Below are positions 35,328-42,960 of a stretch of DNA of 49,365 nucleotides, in pieces (position 1 is the first letter of the stretch; every line of letters starts with the position of its first letter). Under the pieces are notes generated by a model. That model did no database searches, was not told where the DNA came from, and saw only the letters and a program-made list of their open reading frames with translations. The translations under genes and the position numbers were made by a program. Source of the stretch: Thermodesulfovibrionales bacterium (lineage in GTDB: Bacteria; Nitrospirota; Thermodesulfovibrionia; Thermodesulfovibrionales; SM23-35); the NCBI GenBank assembly GCA_031082155.1, contig JAVHLL010000021.1:1-49365 (forward strand). Direction: 5' to 3'.

Positions 35328-36269
35328 TTACGAACTATGTGCTAGTTTTTCAAAAACAAGCCCTGCAGAACCGATAATCCCTGCATCATCCCTGAGGAGC
35401 GCAGGTAAAATTATTACCCTTTCAAAGAGTTCCTTGAAAGCCCTCCGTGAGGATTCCCTGATTGCCTCCTGGACATAAATATCCCATGCTCCGATAAGCC
35501 CTCCGGAGAGGATCACCGCTTCCGGGCCCATGAGATTGATAATGTTTGCGATACCGATACCCAGATATCTGCCTGCATTTTTCAGTAAGTCGCGTGCGAG
35601 AGTATCTCCGTCGAGAGCTGCCCTGAAAATATCTTCGGCGGTCAGCTTATAGAAATTCCCGCTGCAGTAATCCCTCAGTACGCTCTCTCTACCGGCCTCA
35701 AGCACTGAAACTGCCTCGGAGAGAATGGCCCTGGCTGATGCATATGATTCAAGGCATCCCGAATTGCCGCAGGGACACTTTCCCCCCTCTGCGCTGATAC
35801 TCATGTGGCCGACTTCTGCGGATACTCTGAGCAGTTTCTTCTCATATATTATACCACCACCGATGCCAGTGCCGAGTGTAAAGAGGAAAAAATTCGAAAA
35901 ACCCCTGCCTGCACCTGCCCATAATTCGCCGAATGCTGCAGCATTTGCGTCGTTCTCTATAAATACGGGAAGTCCGAATCTGTCGTGAATCCCCCTGACC
36001 AGGTCGCATTTTTCAACCGCATGGAGATTCGGAGAAATAATGACTCTGCTGGTGTCCTTGTCAAGCAACCCGGCAACACCGATGCCTATCCCCTCGATGC
36101 CATCGGTGCCAAGTTTTTCCATTGCCCGTATCACCGAGCCGAGGACGTCTTCCGTAACCGGTTCTTTTATCTTATGCAGTACCGCGCCGTCTTCCGAAAT
36201 AACCGCTACCCTGAGGTTTGTCCCTCCGATATCCATGCCTATTGCGTTCTTTTTCATGCCGGTATCCAT
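35328..36269 (-). CDS. ROK-family sugar kinase (glucokinase-like)
   Basis: This 313-aa cytosolic kinase phosphorylates a hexose with ATP or polyphosphate. The phosphate loop is MDIGGTNLRVAV; the substrate region GVAGLLDKDTSRVIISPNL and ENDANAAAFGE contains the catalytic Asp. GTGIGGGIIY and the zinc motif CPCGNSGCLESYAS follow, then the adenosine motif near VILSGGLIGA. Glucose is the likeliest substrate but N-acetylglucosamine or mannose cannot be excluded. Start 36269 directly abuts the ferredoxin stop codon; Met5 is a possible alternative. Confidence 0.9.
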   Translation of the reverse strand: MDTGMKKNAIGMDIGGTNLRVAVISEDGAVLHKIKEPVTEDVLGSVIRAMEKLGTDGIEGIGIGVAGLLDKDTSRVIISPNLHAVEKCDLVRGIHDRFGLPVFIENDANAAAFGELWAGAGRGFSNFFLFTLGTGIGGGIIYEKKLLRVSAEVGHMSISAEGGKCPCGNSGCLESYASARAILSEAVSVLEAGRESVLRDYCSGNFYKLTAEDIFRAALDGDTLARDLLKNAGRYLGIGIANIINLMGPEAVILSGGLIGAWDIYVQEAIRESSRRAFKELFERVIILPALLRDDAGIIGSAGLVFEKLAHSS

Positions 36270-36479
36270 TTATTCCCTGTAGACCTCTATCGCGATTTCA
36301 GGGCACATCTCTGCACACATGCAGCAACCGGTGCATTTTTCACCATGTGCTGCATATGCCGGGAACACCCCATTTTTGTTGAATTTCTCTTCAATGACAA
36401 TCAGTCCGAACTGACAGGCATTCACACAGTAGCCGCATCCTTTGCAGAGGTCCCTGTCTATCACGATCATCCCTCTCAT
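36270..36479 (-). CDS. 2[4Fe-4S] ferredoxin resembling a 2-oxoacid oxidoreductase delta subunit
   Basis: This 69-aa electron carrier has two cluster motifs: CKGCGYCVNAC (16-26) and CTGCCMCAEMCP (near 52-62). The overall form (IDRDLCKGCGYCVNAC, then a loop with FNKNGVFPA, then the second motif and IAIEVYRE) resembles KorD/VorD, the delta subunit of 2-oxoacid:ferredoxin oxidoreductases. No alpha, beta or gamma subunit gene is nearby, so either the complex is split or this is a free ferredoxin. It overlaps recN by 4 nt (ATGA) and abuts the ROK gene. Confidence 0.88.
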   Translation of the reverse strand: MRGMIVIDRDLCKGCGYCVNACQFGLIVIEEKFNKNGVFPAYAAHGEKCTGCCMCAEMCPEIAIEVYRE

Positions 36480-38119
36480 TGTCTGTCCTCGAGCAGTTCC
36501 TGTGCATGTCTCAACGAGACTTCTGTTGCAACCCCGCTGAGCATGCGAGCTATTTCCCCTTCTCTTTCCTTGCCGGAAATTGCCCTCACTGCTACCCTGA
36601 CCCTCTTGTCCCTCTGCTGCTTCTCAATTTTCAGATGGACATCTCCCCTTGATGCAATCTGGGGAAGATGCGTTGCGCAGAAGACCTGATGACTGGCCGA
36701 GAGGGCCTGGAGTTTGCTGCCGACGCTCTCTGCAGTCTTCCCTCCGATACCGGCATCAACCTCATCGAAGATAAGTACATCGGTATTGTCAAAATCTGCA
36801 AGAATACTTTTCAGCGCAAGCATTACCCGTGACAATTCTCCTCCTGATGCAATCCTGGCGAGCGGTCTCACCGGCTCGCCAGGATTCGCGGAGAAAAGGA
36901 ACTCAACCCTGTCAAAACCATGGGCGCTTAACGCTTCCTGTGTTATGCCGATGACAAACCCGGCATTTTCCAACGCAAGTTCATTCAGTTCTTTTTTCAT
37001 GAGTTTTTCCAATTTTGCCGCTGAGGCTCTTCTTTTTTCAGAGAGCGCCTGTACGTTCCGGGTGAGGAGACCTTCTTTTTCCCGCAACTCGCCCTCGATT
37101 GCACCAAGCTTCTCTTCCGAGAGTTCGAGTACCTTCAGCTCTCTGGTCGCATTGTCTCTGTAGTGCATGAGCTGTTCTGGCCCTTCACCATATTTTTTCT
37201 CGAGTTTCCTGATTACCTCCAGCCGTTCTTCGATCTGGTCGAGCTTTCGGGGTTCAAAATCATATCTGTCCTTTAGCTTTCTGAGGGCAACTGCCGCATC
37301 TTCGATATATGGACGGCCTGTTTCGAGCATCTGGAAGATTTCAGCGGTGCTCGGATCAACCTCTGCCAGTTCCCTGGCTTTGCCTAAAAGAGAAGAGAGC
37401 TGTTCCATGCAGGAATCCTCTGCGCCGTATATCAGTGCATATGCGGTTTCCGTGAGTTCATTGAGCCTGCTCAGGTTTGCTGCAATCGCCCTCTCCGAGG
37501 CCAACGCATCTTTCTCGCCGGTTTTCAACTGTGCTTCCTCAATCTCCTGTATCTGGAACCGGAGGATATCGATTCTTTTCTCCCGCTCTTTCATTTTCTG
37601 CTTCAGCATATCCTCTTCATTTCTTAAACGCCCAACCTCATGGTACAGGAGGGCCAGGTTTTTTTTCTCTTCATCCAGTGTGCCGAAGGAGTCGAGAAAG
37701 TCCCTGTGCCTGTTTATAGAAAGCAGGCTCTGGTGTTCATGCTGTCCATGAATATCAACCAGGGTTTTCCCGATCTCTGCGAGACTCTGGAGGCTTACCA
37801 TTGAATCATTAATGTAAGCCCTGCTCTTGCCGGTTGCGGAAACTGACCGTCTCAGGATCAGGCCGTCAGAGAAATCCAGCCCGATATCGGGGAATCCCGG
37901 TCTTTTGCCTAATTCGAAATAAGCCTGCACCACTGCCTCTTTCTCGCCTGCCCGCACAAACTCCGACTGAGCCCTGCTCCCGAGGGCAAGGCTGAGAGAA
38001 TCGATAAGAATAGATTTTCCCGCTCCTGTTTCGCCCGTCAAGATATTCAATCCTTTCCCGAACCTGACTGTGAGGTCATCGATAATCGCAAGGTTCTTGA
38101 TTCTGAGTTCACAAAGCAT
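36476..38119 (-). CDS. recN: DNA repair protein RecN
   Basis: This 547-aa SMC-like ATPase acts in double-strand break repair. Walker A is GETGAGKSILIDSL (30-43). Two long coiled-coil arms flank the middle. The C-terminal half has ASGGELSRVMLALK (signature), VLIFDEVDAGIGGKTAESVG (Walker B/D-loop) and THLPQIAS. Length is typical. No Shine-Dalgarno precedes the ATG (CAAAG); a weak promoter ends 5 nt upstream. No obvious LexA-like box is seen. Confidence 0.97.
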   Translation of the reverse strand: MLCELRIKNLAIIDDLTVRFGKGLNILTGETGAGKSILIDSLSLALGSRAQSEFVRAGEKEAVVQAYFELGKRPGFPDIGLDFSDGLILRRSVSATGKSRAYINDSMVSLQSLAEIGKTLVDIHGQHEHQSLLSINRHRDFLDSFGTLDEEKKNLALLYHEVGRLRNEEDMLKQKMKEREKRIDILRFQIQEIEEAQLKTGEKDALASERAIAANLSRLNELTETAYALIYGAEDSCMEQLSSLLGKARELAEVDPSTAEIFQMLETGRPYIEDAAVALRKLKDRYDFEPRKLDQIEERLEVIRKLEKKYGEGPEQLMHYRDNATRELKVLELSEEKLGAIEGELREKEGLLTRNVQALSEKRRASAAKLEKLMKKELNELALENAGFVIGITQEALSAHGFDRVEFLFSANPGEPVRPLARIASGGELSRVMLALKSILADFDNTDVLIFDEVDAGIGGKTAESVGSKLQALSASHQVFCATHLPQIASRGDVHLKIEKQQRDKRVRVAVRAISGKEREGEIARMLSGVATEVSLRHAQELLEDRQ

Positions 38120-38124
38120 CTTTG

Positions 38125-38154
38125 AAAATAGCAGAAAAAGGAGAGACCTTGCAA
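38125..38154 (-). promoter_or_regulatory. putative promoter of recN
   Basis: Minus strand: TTGCAA (38154-38149), 18-nt spacer, extended -10 TGC-TATTTT (hexamer 38130-38125), 5 nt before the ATG at 38119. If real, the mRNA would be leaderless or start within a few bases of the ATG. Confidence 0.45.
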
Positions 38155-38182
38155 GAGGAGAACAACTAATCTTTCAACAGGA

Positions 38183-38461
38183 TCAATATGTTATCGAGAA
38201 TCCTTTCTGGTCGCCGATGTATTCTTCCCACTGAAAATCTATATGCGATACCCGGGAGCCGGGTGTTCCTGCATAACAGGCTGTAACCGCCTTTTCGATG
38301 ACGTCCTTTCTCCCTTCAAAAAGGGCCTCTACCCTTCCATCTCTGAGATTCTTCACCCAGCCGTTCAATCCCAGGCTCTGTGCAATGTCTCTGGTGAAAG
38401 AACGATAAAAAACCCCCTGCACCCTTCCCTCAATGAACAGGTGTGCCCTGGAATTTTCCAT
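38183..38461 (-). CDS. acyP: acylphosphatase
   Basis: This 92-aa enzyme hydrolyses acyl phosphates. The active-site loop VQGVFYRSFTRDIAQ has the catalytic Arg, and GLNGWVKNLRDGRVEALFEG has the catalytic Asn (parts). Length and fold pattern are standard. It lies between livF and recN with its own extended -10 promoter. No Shine-Dalgarno is present, so translation is predicted to be leaderless. Confidence 0.95.
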   Translation of the reverse strand: MENSRAHLFIEGRVQGVFYRSFTRDIAQSLGLNGWVKNLRDGRVEALFEGRKDVIEKAVTACYAGTPGSRVSHIDFQWEEYIGDQKGFSITY

Positions 38462-38469
38462 GATAAAAA

Positions 38470-38478
38470 ATTATAGCA
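38470..38478 (-). promoter_or_regulatory. extended -10 promoter of acyP (leaderless)
   Basis: Minus strand TGC-TATAAT (hexamer 38475-38470), a perfect extended -10, 8 nt before the ATG at 38461. The predicted +1 is near 38463. No good -35 is present, as usual for extended -10 promoters. Confidence 0.65.
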
Positions 38479-38483
38479 CATCT

Positions 38484-39188
38484 CTATGCCTGCTCTCCGA
38501 GGTAGGCCTTTTTTACGTTGCTATTGTTCAGGAGTTCAGCCCCGTTCCCATGGAGCGGGATATGTCCGTTTTCGAGCACGTATCCCCTGCTCGATAATTT
38601 CAGGGCGGCGCGGGCGTTCTGTTCCACGAGAAGAACGGTAACTCCTTCCCGGTTTATTTCCTTTATGGTTTTGAAAATCTTGCTTACAATGATCGGGGCC
38701 AGTCCCAAAGACGGTTCATCGAGAAGGAGAAGTTTCGGACGTGACATAAGCGCGCGTGCGATTGCAAGCATTTGCTGTTCTCCGCCGCTCAGGGTTCCCC
38801 CAAGCTGGTTCTCCCTCTCGTGCAGTACCGGGAAGAGACTGAAAACCATTTCGAATGACGAGGCGGTATTGCCTCTTCCGGAAAAGGCTCCCATTTCAAG
38901 GTTTTCTCTCACGGTGAGTTTCGGAAAAATCCTGCGTCCCTCGGGAACCTGGCTGATTCCCATCCTGACGATTTTGTGGGGTGCGCTTTCCCTTATGCTT
39001 TTACCCTCGAACAGAATATCACCTGACTGTGGCTTTAGTATGCCGGATATCGTCATAAGCGTTGTGGATTTCCCCGCACCATTGTTGCCGATGAGAGAGA
39101 CGATTTCACTCTGGGAGATCTCCAGGTTAATCCCTCTGAGTGCTTCAATCGGCCCGTAAAATGTATGGAGCTTTCTCAGTTCAAGCAT
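38484..39188 (-). CDS. livF: branched-chain amino-acid ABC transporter ATP-binding protein LivF
   Basis: This 234-aa ATPase is the second nucleotide-binding subunit of a Liv-type importer. Walker A GNNGAGKSTT, the long signature LSGGEQQMLAIARALMS, Walker B LLLLDEPSLGLAP and the switch His region LLVEQNARAAL are present. The length fits LivF (shorter than LivG). It is separated from livG by 194 bp carrying a palindromic repeat and its own promoter. Confidence 0.95.
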   Translation of the reverse strand: MLELRKLHTFYGPIEALRGINLEISQSEIVSLIGNNGAGKSTTLMTISGILKPQSGDILFEGKSIRESAPHKIVRMGISQVPEGRRIFPKLTVRENLEMGAFSGRGNTASSFEMVFSLFPVLHERENQLGGTLSGGEQQMLAIARALMSRPKLLLLDEPSLGLAPIIVSKIFKTIKEINREGVTVLLVEQNARAALKLSSRGYVLENGHIPLHGNGAELLNNSNVKKAYLGEQA

Positions 39189-39210
39189 AAAGTTTTCTCA
39201 GTCACTTTTG

Positions 39211-39239
39211 ATTATACCGAGCGACATAAATTATGCCAA
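39211..39239 (-). promoter_or_regulatory. sigma70 promoter of livF
   Basis: Minus strand TTGGCA (39239-39234), 17-nt spacer, TATAAT (39216-39211). The predicted +1 near 39204 leaves a leader of about 15 nt. It lies just downstream of the palindromic repeat, so livF can be expressed apart from livHMG. Confidence 0.7.
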
Positions 39240-39256
39240 ATGAAGTACTACGTAAC

Positions 39257-39317
39257 TGTCATGCCGGCTTGTCCGGCATCCTTCTTGAAGAAAGATTCCC
39301 GACAAGCGGGAATGACA
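39257..39317. repeat. 61-bp palindromic dispersed-repeat element
   Basis: Left arm TGTCATGCCGGCTTGTCCGG continues to 39286; the right arm (39288-39317) is its near-perfect inverse, ending in GGGAATGACA. Each arm itself holds a short inverted repeat (GCCGG...CCGGC; CCCG...CGGG). The arms differ at positions that keep the inner pairing. This form matches mobile REP/MITE-like intergenic palindromes common in some Nitrospirota and deltaproteobacterial genomes. It could also attenuate transcription between livG and livF. Confidence 0.8.
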
Positions 39318-39382
39318 ACCATGCGACAATTGTTATGACGCTGTGTTTATTAACTTTTAACTCTCAACTGTTAACTTACTTT

Positions 39383-40144
39383 TCAGTAGTCCTTCCCAAG
39401 ATAGGCCTCTATAACCTGAGGGTCTCTCCTGATATCGTCAGGGGGGCCCTCTGCAATCTTCACCCCGTGGTTAATAACGGCGATCCAACCGGAAATCCCC
39501 ATCACCACTCTCATATCATGCTCTATCAGCATAACGGTTTTCCCGAGTTTTCTGAGGTCCTCGATTAGTTGCATGATGGCGGCGGTCTCCTGAAGATTCA
39601 TTCCTGCGGTCGGCTCATCAAGCAGCATTATTGCAGGATCTGCTGCGAGTGCCCTTGAAATCTCGAGCCTTCTCTGCGCACCATACGGTAGACTTCCTGA
39701 GAGCATATCCGCATATTCTGAAAGACCGACGAATCCAAGGTATTCATGGGCTTTTTCCCGTATTGCCCTTTCCTCGTCACTGAATTTTTTCGAACGGAGT
39801 ATCGAACTGAGAAGCCCTGCTTTTGTCTTGCTGTGCTGGGAAACCATGACATTCTCCAGAACTGTCATCTCCCGGAAGAGCCTGATATTCTGGAAAGTCC
39901 TTGATATGCCGAGTCTGGCAATTTTGTAGGGTTCAAGCCGGGTTATCTCTGCCCCCAAGAAATGAATGGATCCTTTCGTCGGTTTGGCAAGACCGGTGAG
40001 ACAATTGAAGATAGTTGTTTTCCCTGCACCGTTCGGGCCGATGATACTCATGATCACGCCTCTTCTTACCTTGAAAGAGACCTCTTCAATAGCCTTTATG
40101 CCCCCGAAATGTTTTGATAAACCCCTAACCTCTAAGAGATACAC
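39383..40144 (-). CDS. livG: branched-chain amino-acid ABC transporter ATP-binding protein LivG
   Basis: This 253-aa nucleotide-binding subunit has Walker A GPNGAGKTTIFNCLTG and the LivG-type degenerate signature LPYGAQRRLEISRALA. Walker B is IMLLDEPTAGMN and the switch is LIEHDMRVVMG. The C-terminal extension IRRDPQVIEAYLGKDY is typical of LivG. The start overlaps livM by 20 nt. Confidence 0.96.
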   Translation of the reverse strand: MYLLEVRGLSKHFGGIKAIEEVSFKVRRGVIMSIIGPNGAGKTTIFNCLTGLAKPTKGSIHFLGAEITRLEPYKIARLGISRTFQNIRLFREMTVLENVMVSQHSKTKAGLLSSILRSKKFSDEERAIREKAHEYLGFVGLSEYADMLSGSLPYGAQRRLEISRALAADPAIMLLDEPTAGMNLQETAAIMQLIEDLRKLGKTVMLIEHDMRVVMGISGWIAVINHGVKIAEGPPDDIRRDPQVIEAYLGKDY

Positions 40145-41285
40145 CTTTCCCTCCGAACAGCCCCTGAGGCCTGAATATCATGAGAAGTACGAGCCCGGCG
40201 CCAAGGGCAAGCATCCGGTAGAGCTGCACTTCCCGCAGCATTTCGGGCAGTATTACCAGAATCAGCGCTCCAATAACTACCCCCGCAATGCTGCCCAGTC
40301 CGCCGAGAATGACCATACAGACGATCAGCACTGACTCCATGAACGTGAAGCTTTCAGGAGATACGAACTGCATCTTTGCAGTAAAAAGAGAGCCCGCGAG
40401 AGAGGCCCAGAACGCACCGAAGGCAAAGGCATATAACTTGTAGGCAGTAGCATGTATCCCCATTACAGAAGACGCGATTTCGTCCTCCCGTATCGCAATC
40501 CACGCTCTTCCGATCCTGGAGGTGTGAACCCGCCTTACTATGAATATCGTGAAGATGACACAACAGAGAACGAGATAATAGTAGGAAGCGAGGGTGTTGA
40601 GCGGGAAAGAAATGATTTCAGGTCGTGCGATGCCGGAGATGCCGTTTGGACCCTGTGTCAGATTGTCCCAGTTGTTGAGGATCAGCCGTGTGATCTCACC
40701 GAATCCCAGGGTAACAATCGCCAGATAATCACCGCGGAGCCTCAGGGCAGGTACTGCGAGAAGAAATCCCGCGAGGGTTGTCAGGACAAGAGAAGCAGGC
40801 ATGGCAGTCCAGAATCCGAATCCCATCTTCGTATGCAGGAGCGCATATGCATAGGCGCCTATCGCATAAAAAGCGGCAAACCCCAGGTTGAGAAGACCTG
40901 CGAACCCTATGACCACGTTCAGGCCGAGTGCGAGTATGATATATATGCCTGCGAGTATGGCAACATCTATGAAATAGTCTCCGACAAAAAGCGGGGCCGT
41001 CGCTGCAAAGAGAAAGGAGAGGAGAATGAGGATGCGCATCCGTCCCATGGAAAAAAGTCCGGAGAACCGGACGGAGGGAAGCATCTCCGTGATAGTCTTA
41101 TGGTAGTTGACAAGAGAACGGGAGAAGACGAGGACGAGAGCAACAGCGAAGAAGAAGACTACCGCAGCAGAAATGCCTTTCAGGGGAAGGAAGAGAAATG
41201 ACAGCCATAGTGCAGCGACAAGGGACTTCAACAGTACTCCCTGTGATGTCCGTGCGGGTGTCTTCTGTGAAACGAACATTGCCAC
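40125..41285 (-). CDS. livM: branched-chain amino-acid ABC transporter permease LivM
   Basis: This 386-aa polytopic permease has about ten hydrophobic helices. The N-terminal 70 residues add two helices before the usual core beginning around ILILLSFLFAATAPLF. Diagnostic core: LGLNVVIGFAGLLNLGFAAFYAIGAYAYALL, YLAIVTLGFGEITRLILNNW and GGLGSIAGVVIGALIL (parts). The EAA-like loop is near AWIAIREDEIASSVMGI. Partner of LivH; they form the membrane channel together with LivG/LivF. Two bases separate it from livH. Confidence 0.95.
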   Translation of the reverse strand: MAMFVSQKTPARTSQGVLLKSLVAALWLSFLFLPLKGISAAVVFFFAVALVLVFSRSLVNYHKTITEMLPSVRFSGLFSMGRMRILILLSFLFAATAPLFVGDYFIDVAILAGIYIILALGLNVVIGFAGLLNLGFAAFYAIGAYAYALLHTKMGFGFWTAMPASLVLTTLAGFLLAVPALRLRGDYLAIVTLGFGEITRLILNNWDNLTQGPNGISGIARPEIISFPLNTLASYYYLVLCCVIFTIFIVRRVHTSRIGRAWIAIREDEIASSVMGIHATAYKLYAFAFGAFWASLAGSLFTAKMQFVSPESFTFMESVLIVCMVILGGLGSIAGVVIGALILVILPEMLREVQLYRMLALGAGLVLLMIFRPQGLFGGKGVSLRG

Positions 41286-41287
41286 GG

Positions 41288-42190
41288 TTATACTTTTTCC
41301 AGTTCTGCTTTTCCGAAAAGGCCCCCTGGTTTTACGAGGAGCACGATAATCAGCAGAATAAACGCGTAAGCGTCCTTATATTCGGATGAGATATAGCTCC
41401 CCCCGAGGCTCTCAACGAGTCCCAGAAGAATACCGCCGAGCATGGCTCCCCGTATGCTGCCGATACCACCCAGGACAGCAGCAGTAAATGCTTTTATCCC
41501 TGCAACATACCCGATAAAATAATTTACAAGCCCATAATACATTGCGACCATAAGTCCGGCAATAGCGGCAAGCCCGGACCCTATAAGAAAGGTCACGGAT
41601 ATAACCGTATCAATATTGATCCCTACGAGCGAGGCCATGACCTTGTCCTGGGCGACTGCTCTCATTGCCTTGCCCATGCGTGTTTTTCTCACAAAAAACC
41701 GGAGGCAGACCATGAGAATTACTGATACGACTATGATGGAGAGTTGAAGGTACGTCATCTGAACCGACAGGAACCGGAATCCCGCGGTTCCGAAAAGGGG
41801 CGGGAACACCTTGTCGGTAGCCCCCTGTGTAAGCATAACAAAGTTCTGAAGGAATATGGAGACCCCGATTGCGCTGATCAGCGGGCTGAGTCTCGGAGCA
41901 TTCCTGAGGGGTTTATATGCTATTTTTTCGATGGTAAATCCATAGGAAGCACAGAACATAATCGAGAGAACGAAGGTGAGTGCGAGCGCCAGGGGGAGAC
42001 TGAAGGCCGTCAACCCGATCGCGGTGAAAAGTCCGAAAAAGATGATGCCGAAATATGCGCCGAGCATGTAGATCTCGCCGTGTGCAAAATTAATCAGTTC
42101 AAGGATACCGTATACCATCGAATACCCGAGGGCAATGAGCGCATAGACACTGCCGAGTGTGAGGCCATTTATAAGTTGCTGTAAAAACAT
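41288..42190 (-). CDS. livH: branched-chain amino-acid ABC transporter permease LivH
   Basis: This 301-aa permease begins FLQQLINGLTLGSVYALIALGYSMVYG (part), the standard LivH N-terminus, and has about eight helices with the loop AMRAVAQDKVMASLVGIN. Start chosen at ATG 42190. The frame stays open 53 codons further upstream, but that stretch is not LivH-like and crosses the promoter. There is no Shine-Dalgarno; an extended -10 lies 6 nt before the ATG, predicting a leaderless mRNA. First gene of livHMG(F). No livK binding-protein gene occurs in the window. Confidence 0.94.
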   Translation of the reverse strand: MFLQQLINGLTLGSVYALIALGYSMVYGILELINFAHGEIYMLGAYFGIIFFGLFTAIGLTAFSLPLALALTFVLSIMFCASYGFTIEKIAYKPLRNAPRLSPLISAIGVSIFLQNFVMLTQGATDKVFPPLFGTAGFRFLSVQMTYLQLSIIVVSVILMVCLRFFVRKTRMGKAMRAVAQDKVMASLVGINIDTVISVTFLIGSGLAAIAGLMVAMYYGLVNYFIGYVAGIKAFTAAVLGGIGSIRGAMLGGILLGLVESLGGSYISSEYKDAYAFILLIIVLLVKPGGLFGKAELEKV

Positions 42191-42196
42191 AGAGAG

Positions 42197-42205
42197 ATTG
42201 TAACA
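42197..42205 (-). promoter_or_regulatory. extended -10 promoter of livH (leaderless)
   Basis: Minus strand TGT-TACAAT (hexamer 42202-42197), 6 nt before ATG 42190; the predicted +1 is the A of the ATG. No convincing -35. Confidence 0.6.
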
Positions 42206-42361
42206 GAAAAAACCACTGTTGGGGAGGTATTCCCCCAGCCATTGACTTCTCTTTCTATGAATGACACGCTCGGATGTACGGAACAATGATTTTCCCAGCG
42301 ACTTTCCGGCAGTCGCCGGAAAGAAACAATGAGCATTGAACAAAGGCACTTTAAATATTAT
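42206..42361. other. intergenic region with a 9-bp hairpin
   Basis: Between the divergent livH and the small secreted-protein gene. A perfect 9-bp stem pairs 42302-42310 with 42315-42323 (CTTTCCGGC / GCCGGAAAG) around an AGTC loop. No T-run on either strand, so it is not an intrinsic terminator. No gene is supported here. Confidence 0.5.
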
Positions 42362-42388
42362 GCAAATGCTTAATATTTGCTGTATACT
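42362..42388 (+). promoter_or_regulatory. promoter -10 with overlapping operator-like palindrome upstream of the small secreted protein
   Basis: The palindrome GCAAAT-N7-ATTTGC (42362-42380) ends 2 bp before a -10 TATACT (42383-42388), so it covers the spacer where a -35 would be expected; no -35 is evident. This arrangement fits either repression or activator-dependent initiation. Leader length to ATG 42502 is about 107 nt. Confidence 0.45.
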
Positions 42389-42501
42389 ATCCAGGGTTGT
42401 CCGTCAGCGGTTGACGCGATTCACACCAGGGATGATGAGAGAAGTGAAGTCTCATCGAAAAACTATTCATAGTTACTATGGAATGAAAGGAGGTGATTCT
42501 G

Positions 42502-42879
42502 ATGAAGAAGACACTCGCGATTCTTGTCGCAGCACTTTTCGTCTTCGCTCTTGTGGCAGTATCTTTTGCAACAGAGGCGCAGAAGGCGGCACCGGCTCCG
42601 ATGGGAGAGAAAAAGGAAGCTCCGGCAAAGGTGAAACAGGTTACCGGTGAGGTCAAGGCAGTTGATACAAAGGCAATGACTCTTACCGTCACAAAGAAGA
42701 TGAAAACCGGGGCCGAAGATACTCTGGCTTTGGTGAACGACAAGACCAGGATAATGATGGGCAAGGACAAGAAACTCCTGGCAGACCTCAAGGTTGGCGA
42801 CAAGGTTACCGTCAAATATACTGAGGCCGATGGCAAGATGGTAGCAAAGAGCATAGCCATCAAGACAGAAGAGAAGTAG
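42502..42879 (+). CDS. small exported protein with a DUF5666-like beta domain
   Basis: This 125-aa protein has a clear signal peptide (MKKTLAILVAALF, hydrophobic to about residue 22, cleavage near SFA). An Ala/Pro/Lys-rich linker follows (about 25-45), then a small beta domain (VTGEVKAVDTKAMTLTV, LVNDKTRIMMG, LKVGDKVTVKYTEADG) like periplasmic DUF5666/OB-type proteins. No Cys or catalytic motif. GGAGGTGAT, an exact complement of the 16S 3' end, lies 8 nt before ATG, so translation should be strong. GTG 42493 in frame overlaps the ribosome-binding site and is rejected. Function unknown. Confidence 0.8.
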   Translation: MKKTLAILVAALFVFALVAVSFATEAQKAAPAPMGEKKEAPAKVKQVTGEVKAVDTKAMTLTVTKKMKTGAEDTLALVNDKTRIMMGKDKKLLADLKVGDKVTVKYTEADGKMVAKSIAIKTEEK

Positions 42880-42934
42880 GCTGAGATGGCAGGAAGCTTG
42901 GCGAAGAAGAAATAAGTTGGTTCCCGCAAGACAG

Positions 42935-42960
42935 AGGGCGCTTACGATTGTGAGCGCCCT
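42935..42960. terminator. hairpin between convergent genes
   Basis: AGGGCGCT (42935-42942) pairs with AGCGCCCT (42953-42960): an 8-bp GC-rich stem with a 10-nt loop. It overlaps the stop codon of the convergent cNMP-binding gene. T-tracts are poor on both sides, so termination would be weak. Confidence 0.5.

Noticed and set aside
40452-41201. 249-codon plus-strand open frame opposite livM
   Set aside because: Highly charged low-complexity translation caused by the antisense of a hydrophobic permease; livM is certain.
42302-42323. Hairpin as intrinsic terminator
   Set aside because: Perfect stem but no T-tract on either strand and located between divergent genes.
41288-42349. N-terminally extended livH from 42349
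   Set aside because: The 53 extra residues are not LivH-like and span the extended -10 promoter; ATG 42190 gives the canonical N-terminus.
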